Below are positions 61,889 to 64,000 of a stretch of 64,000 nucleotides of DNA, piece by piece. The notes below the pieces were generated by a model. That model was not told the origin of the DNA. It saw only the letters and a program-made list of their open reading frames with translations, and made no database searches. The stretch is taken from the NCBI GenBank assembly GCA_011171075.1, contig DUFD01000019.1, positions 1 through 64,000 on the forward strand, written 5' to 3'. Within the stretch, counting starts at the first letter, position 1. Each line of letters starts with the position of its first letter. This DNA is from Dehalococcoidia bacterium (GTDB lineage: Bacteria; Chloroflexota; Dehalococcoidia; Dehalococcoidales; Fen-1064). The position numbers and the translations under genes are program-made.

Positions 61889-62224
61889 CGGAAAAGAGTG
61901 CGATATAGCAGAAGATATTCTTAACAAGAAACAAAGAAATATTCGACAATCTAACTAAACTGAATTTCACTGCATTTACGTTCATTGTGTAGTGAAAACT
62001 AATCCTCGGTAGGCCGCCAGTAAGTAAAGTGCAAAGCATTTTTTGACTGGCAGGGTGCTTGCCATTGGCAGCCTGACACATCTGTTATACAAGTACAGCA
62101 CCTGACAAGGAATTGGGTCTTCGGTATCAGTCTTCCGTTATTGTCGTCCTGTACTCCATCAGGCGGTTGAATTTCGTTTTACTAAGGTATTTTATAAGTA
62201 TGGCTGTAGAGTACCGCTTACTTA

Positions 62225-62253
62225 TTGACAAGTGACTTTGGTGAGAGTATATT
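62225..62253 (+). promoter_or_regulatory. Sigma70-type promoter of the ABC importer operon
   Basis: TTGACA (62225-62230), a 17-nt spacer and TATATT (62248-62253) form a strong promoter. It would leave a leader of about 240 nt before ATG 62498. In the 609-nt gap 61889-62497 I see no gene; nothing in the leader is a riboswitch or T-box I recognise. Confidence 0.6.
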
Positions 62254-62497
62254 CTATTTGACTATGTGAGTGTGAGCTCATACTTAGCAGGTACGGGTGT
62301 TTTGGTGATTCATACTACTCACCATTATTATCAGGCTAAGCTGTTCGGTCGCCTGACCGGAATTCAAAACAGTCTTAAGTAAAAAGGAGGTGTCTGCCTG
62401 TAAAGAGAATAGATTCCAAGAGCGGGTGATGTAGCGTGGCAGGTCTTGACTGGGTATAGTATTACTCAGACCAGGATTATCCATTAAGGAGGTCATG

Positions 62498-63814
62498 ATG
62501 TTAAGAAAAGTGATTCCTGTATTGGTCGTATGTTCCCTGCTGGTCCTGCTAATTGTTCCCGGTTGTGGCGGGGAAGAAGGCAATGTCATCAAGATTGGTG
62601 TTATCGGTCCGATGCAGTATGTCCAGGGAGAACACCACTGGTATGGTGCTACTATGGCAGCAGAGGAGATAAATGACGCCGGTGGCATTGATGTGGACGG
62701 CGAGATGTACACGATCGAACTTATCAAGGCAGACTCGAATGAAATGACAAGTCCGACCGATGCCGCGGCTGCTATGGAGAAGTTGATAACGGTGGATGGG
62801 GCCCAGTTTGTTGTTGGTGGCTTCAGGACGGAGTCAGTGTTCCCTATGATTGAAGTTGCCATGGACGAAGAGACAATATTCCTAGGTTGTGGAGCCGCCA
62901 CTGAATCTCTCTGTCAGCTTGCGGTTGATGATTATGACCGCTACAAATACTGGTTCCGGGTGACCCCATTCAACAGTACCAAGCTAGTAAGCAACTCGCT
63001 GATGACCCTGGGTATGGCCGGAGCCATCATGCAGCAGGGACTGGGTCTTGAGGGACCGATGACAGTAGCCATATTGGCTGAGCAGGCGGAATGGGCTGAC
63101 GGAATGGTAGCTGCTTATCAGGCATATGTCCCGGCAATGCTCGGGATGGAGGTAGTTGGTACCTGGAGGCCTTCGGCAACAGCTACCGACCTGAACGCTG
63201 AGCTGACGGCTATTGAAGATTCTGGAGCTCACCTGATTTTAACCATCCTTTCAGGCCCGGTAGGTATTCCCTATGCCAGGCAGCTCGGTGAACTCGAGAT
63301 ACCATGTGCCTCCGTAGGCATCAACGTCGAAGCTCAGAAAGATGGCTTCTGGGATGCGACCGAAGGTCATGGTAATTATGAGACCACTCTAAATACCTAT
63401 GCTGAGGGCGTCGCCCTGACCAGTAAAACAGTGGCTTTTATCGAAGAGTTCCAGGACAGGTACGATCAGACCCCCACCTATAATGCTGGTACCTATGATG
63501 CTATCTACTTGCTTAAAGAGGTTATCGAGAGCACTGGTACAATGGACACCGATACACTCATTACCGCACTCGAGGAGATAGACTACGTGGGTGCCGGTGC
63601 CAGGATAGTCTTCATGGGGACTGACACCACGACCCCACATGATGTAACTTATGGTCCTGGCTATTCGACCGGTCTGGCTACCCAGTGGCAGGACGGAGAA
63701 ATGAAGGCAGTCTGGCCGAATCTGGGTGTCGGTGAATGGGAAGGCGTTACCTATGAGGGTGTTGTCATGTGGCAGATACCTGACCGGGTAATCGCATATT
63801 ATACTCAAGACTAA
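62498..63814 (+). CDS. Branched-chain-type ABC transporter substrate-binding lipoprotein
   Basis: A periplasmic-binding-protein type I (LivJ/LivK group) lipoprotein of 438 residues. A signal sequence with lipobox IVPGC anchors it. The mature part begins IKIGVIGPMQYVQGEHHWYG with AAEEINDAGGI, as in the branched-chain amino acid and amide/urea receptors. It contains RTESVFPMIEV, and SVGINVE in the ligand cleft. The ligand is not predictable. ATG 62498 has AAGGAGG 5 nt upstream and is preferred over the ATG 3 nt earlier. The permease gene starts 125 nt downstream. Confidence 0.88.
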   Translation: MLRKVIPVLVVCSLLVLLIVPGCGGEEGNVIKIGVIGPMQYVQGEHHWYGATMAAEEINDAGGIDVDGEMYTIELIKADSNEMTSPTDAAAAMEKLITVDGAQFVVGGFRTESVFPMIEVAMDEETIFLGCGAATESLCQLAVDDYDRYKYWFRVTPFNSTKLVSNSLMTLGMAGAIMQQGLGLEGPMTVAILAEQAEWADGMVAAYQAYVPAMLGMEVVGTWRPSATATDLNAELTAIEDSGAHLILTILSGPVGIPYARQLGELEIPCASVGINVEAQKDGFWDATEGHGNYETTLNTYAEGVALTSKTVAFIEEFQDRYDQTPTYNAGTYDAIYLLKEVIESTGTMDTDTLITALEEIDYVGAGARIVFMGTDTTTPHDVTYGPGYSTGLATQWQDGEMKAVWPNLGVGEWEGVTYEGVVMWQIPDRVIAYYTQD

Positions 63815-63854
63815 TAGGTTCTCTACTATAGGCAGACTTTATTGAACTGTTCTT

Positions 63855-63895
63855 GCCGGGGGCCCAAGGAGGCAGTTGTTGCCCGGGTCCCCGGC
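63855..63895 (+). terminator. Intergenic hairpin between substrate-binding protein and permease genes
   Basis: GCCGGGGGCCC at 63855-63865 pairs with GGGTCCCCGGC at 63885-63895 through 10 pairs plus one G-U, with a 19-nt loop. There is no U-tract, so it is more likely a processing or attenuation hairpin that favours the binding protein than a full terminator. Confidence 0.6.
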
Positions 63896-63939
63896 GGGAA
63901 GCAAGGTAATTATTACTAAGAAGGTAGCCGCTATAAGTT

Positions 63940-64000
63940 ATGGTTGAAGGTATTATCATTCAGGGGCTGATAAAAGGCGGGACGTATGCGCTGCTCGCCG
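63940..64000 (+). CDS. livH: Branched-chain-type ABC permease, N-terminal fragment
   Basis: Only the first 20 codons lie in the window. Met-Val-Glu-Gly-Ile-Ile-Ile-Gln-Gly-Leu begins the frame, followed by IKGGTYALLA, which is the highly conserved opening of LivH-type inner-membrane permeases. It follows the binding-protein gene, as in most liv-type operons. The rest lies beyond the right edge. Confidence 0.8.
   Translation, partial: MVEGIIIQGLIKGGTYALLA

Noticed and set aside
62254-62497. T-box or known riboswitch in the importer leader
   Set aside because: No T-box consensus and no recognised riboswitch core could be found by eye.

Overview
The window is bacterial and gene-dense. The most likely source is an uncultivated Chloroflexota (Dehalococcoidia-like) genome. 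That placement is an inference from the gene content: a NorQ/NorD-type AAA+/VWA pair, a very large mosaic exopolysaccharide locus, no lipid A or outer-membrane genes, and surface proteins anchored by a membrane helix or lipobox. No rRNA or phylogenetic marker is present to settle it.

Layout. Positions 1-8900 hold housekeeping and metabolic genes: a minus-strand AAA+ ATPase with the start of its VWA partner (cut by the window edge), a sirtuin, a metallo-beta-lactamase-fold hydrolase, a GH4 alpha-galactosidase, an ABC-2 exporter and galE. Positions 8900-13750 are a patchwork. An asparagine-synthetase-like gene lacks its amidotransferase cysteine and sits next to a duplicated galE 3' end. A sugar nucleotidyltransferase, a broken methyltransferase and a membrane protein follow. 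Positions 13783-21399 (minus) encode uppP, a small membrane protein and three secreted proteins built from cohesin, dockerin, Ig-like, malectin and beta-helix modules.

Positions 21786-46228 (minus) form a polysaccharide locus that reads leftward from a priming sugar transferase at 44741. It encodes sugar-nucleotide tailoring enzymes (oxidoreductase, acyltransferase, aminotransferase), a Wzz-like protein, epimerase, nine glycosyltransferases, a B12-type radical SAM enzyme, methyltransferase, polymerase/ligase and flippase. Ugd lies just upstream. Positions 46244-50957 are regulatory: an 856-residue multidomain protein whose output domains all look degenerate, and a divergent OmpR-type regulator with a soluble histidine kinase. 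Positions 50954-59110 (minus) are a second tailoring block: radical SAM, formyltransferase, sugar amidotransferase, phosphatidylserine-decarboxylase-like protein, ATP-grasp, FemAB-like transferase and NodB-like protein. A membrane methyltransferase, tRNA-Thr, a transglutaminase-like protein and a branched-chain-type ABC importer (truncated) finish the window.

The most striking regulatory signal is a set of four tandem 11-bp units (consensus TTCTAAC plus 4 nt). It occurs in the same orientation upstream of three minus-strand units: the priming transferase operon (44790-44829), the degenerate multidomain regulator (48870-48909) and the NodB-like gene that heads the second block (59134-59173). 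In two of the three, a near-identical -10 region sits 14 nt downstream of the last unit. This is the geometry of OmpR/PhoB-family sites, and an OmpR-family gene lies in the middle, so the window appears to contain its own small envelope-polysaccharide regulon. The cohesin/dockerin trio is the other candidate for an undescribed system: a surface assembly with a membrane anchor, an adaptor and a beta-helix client.
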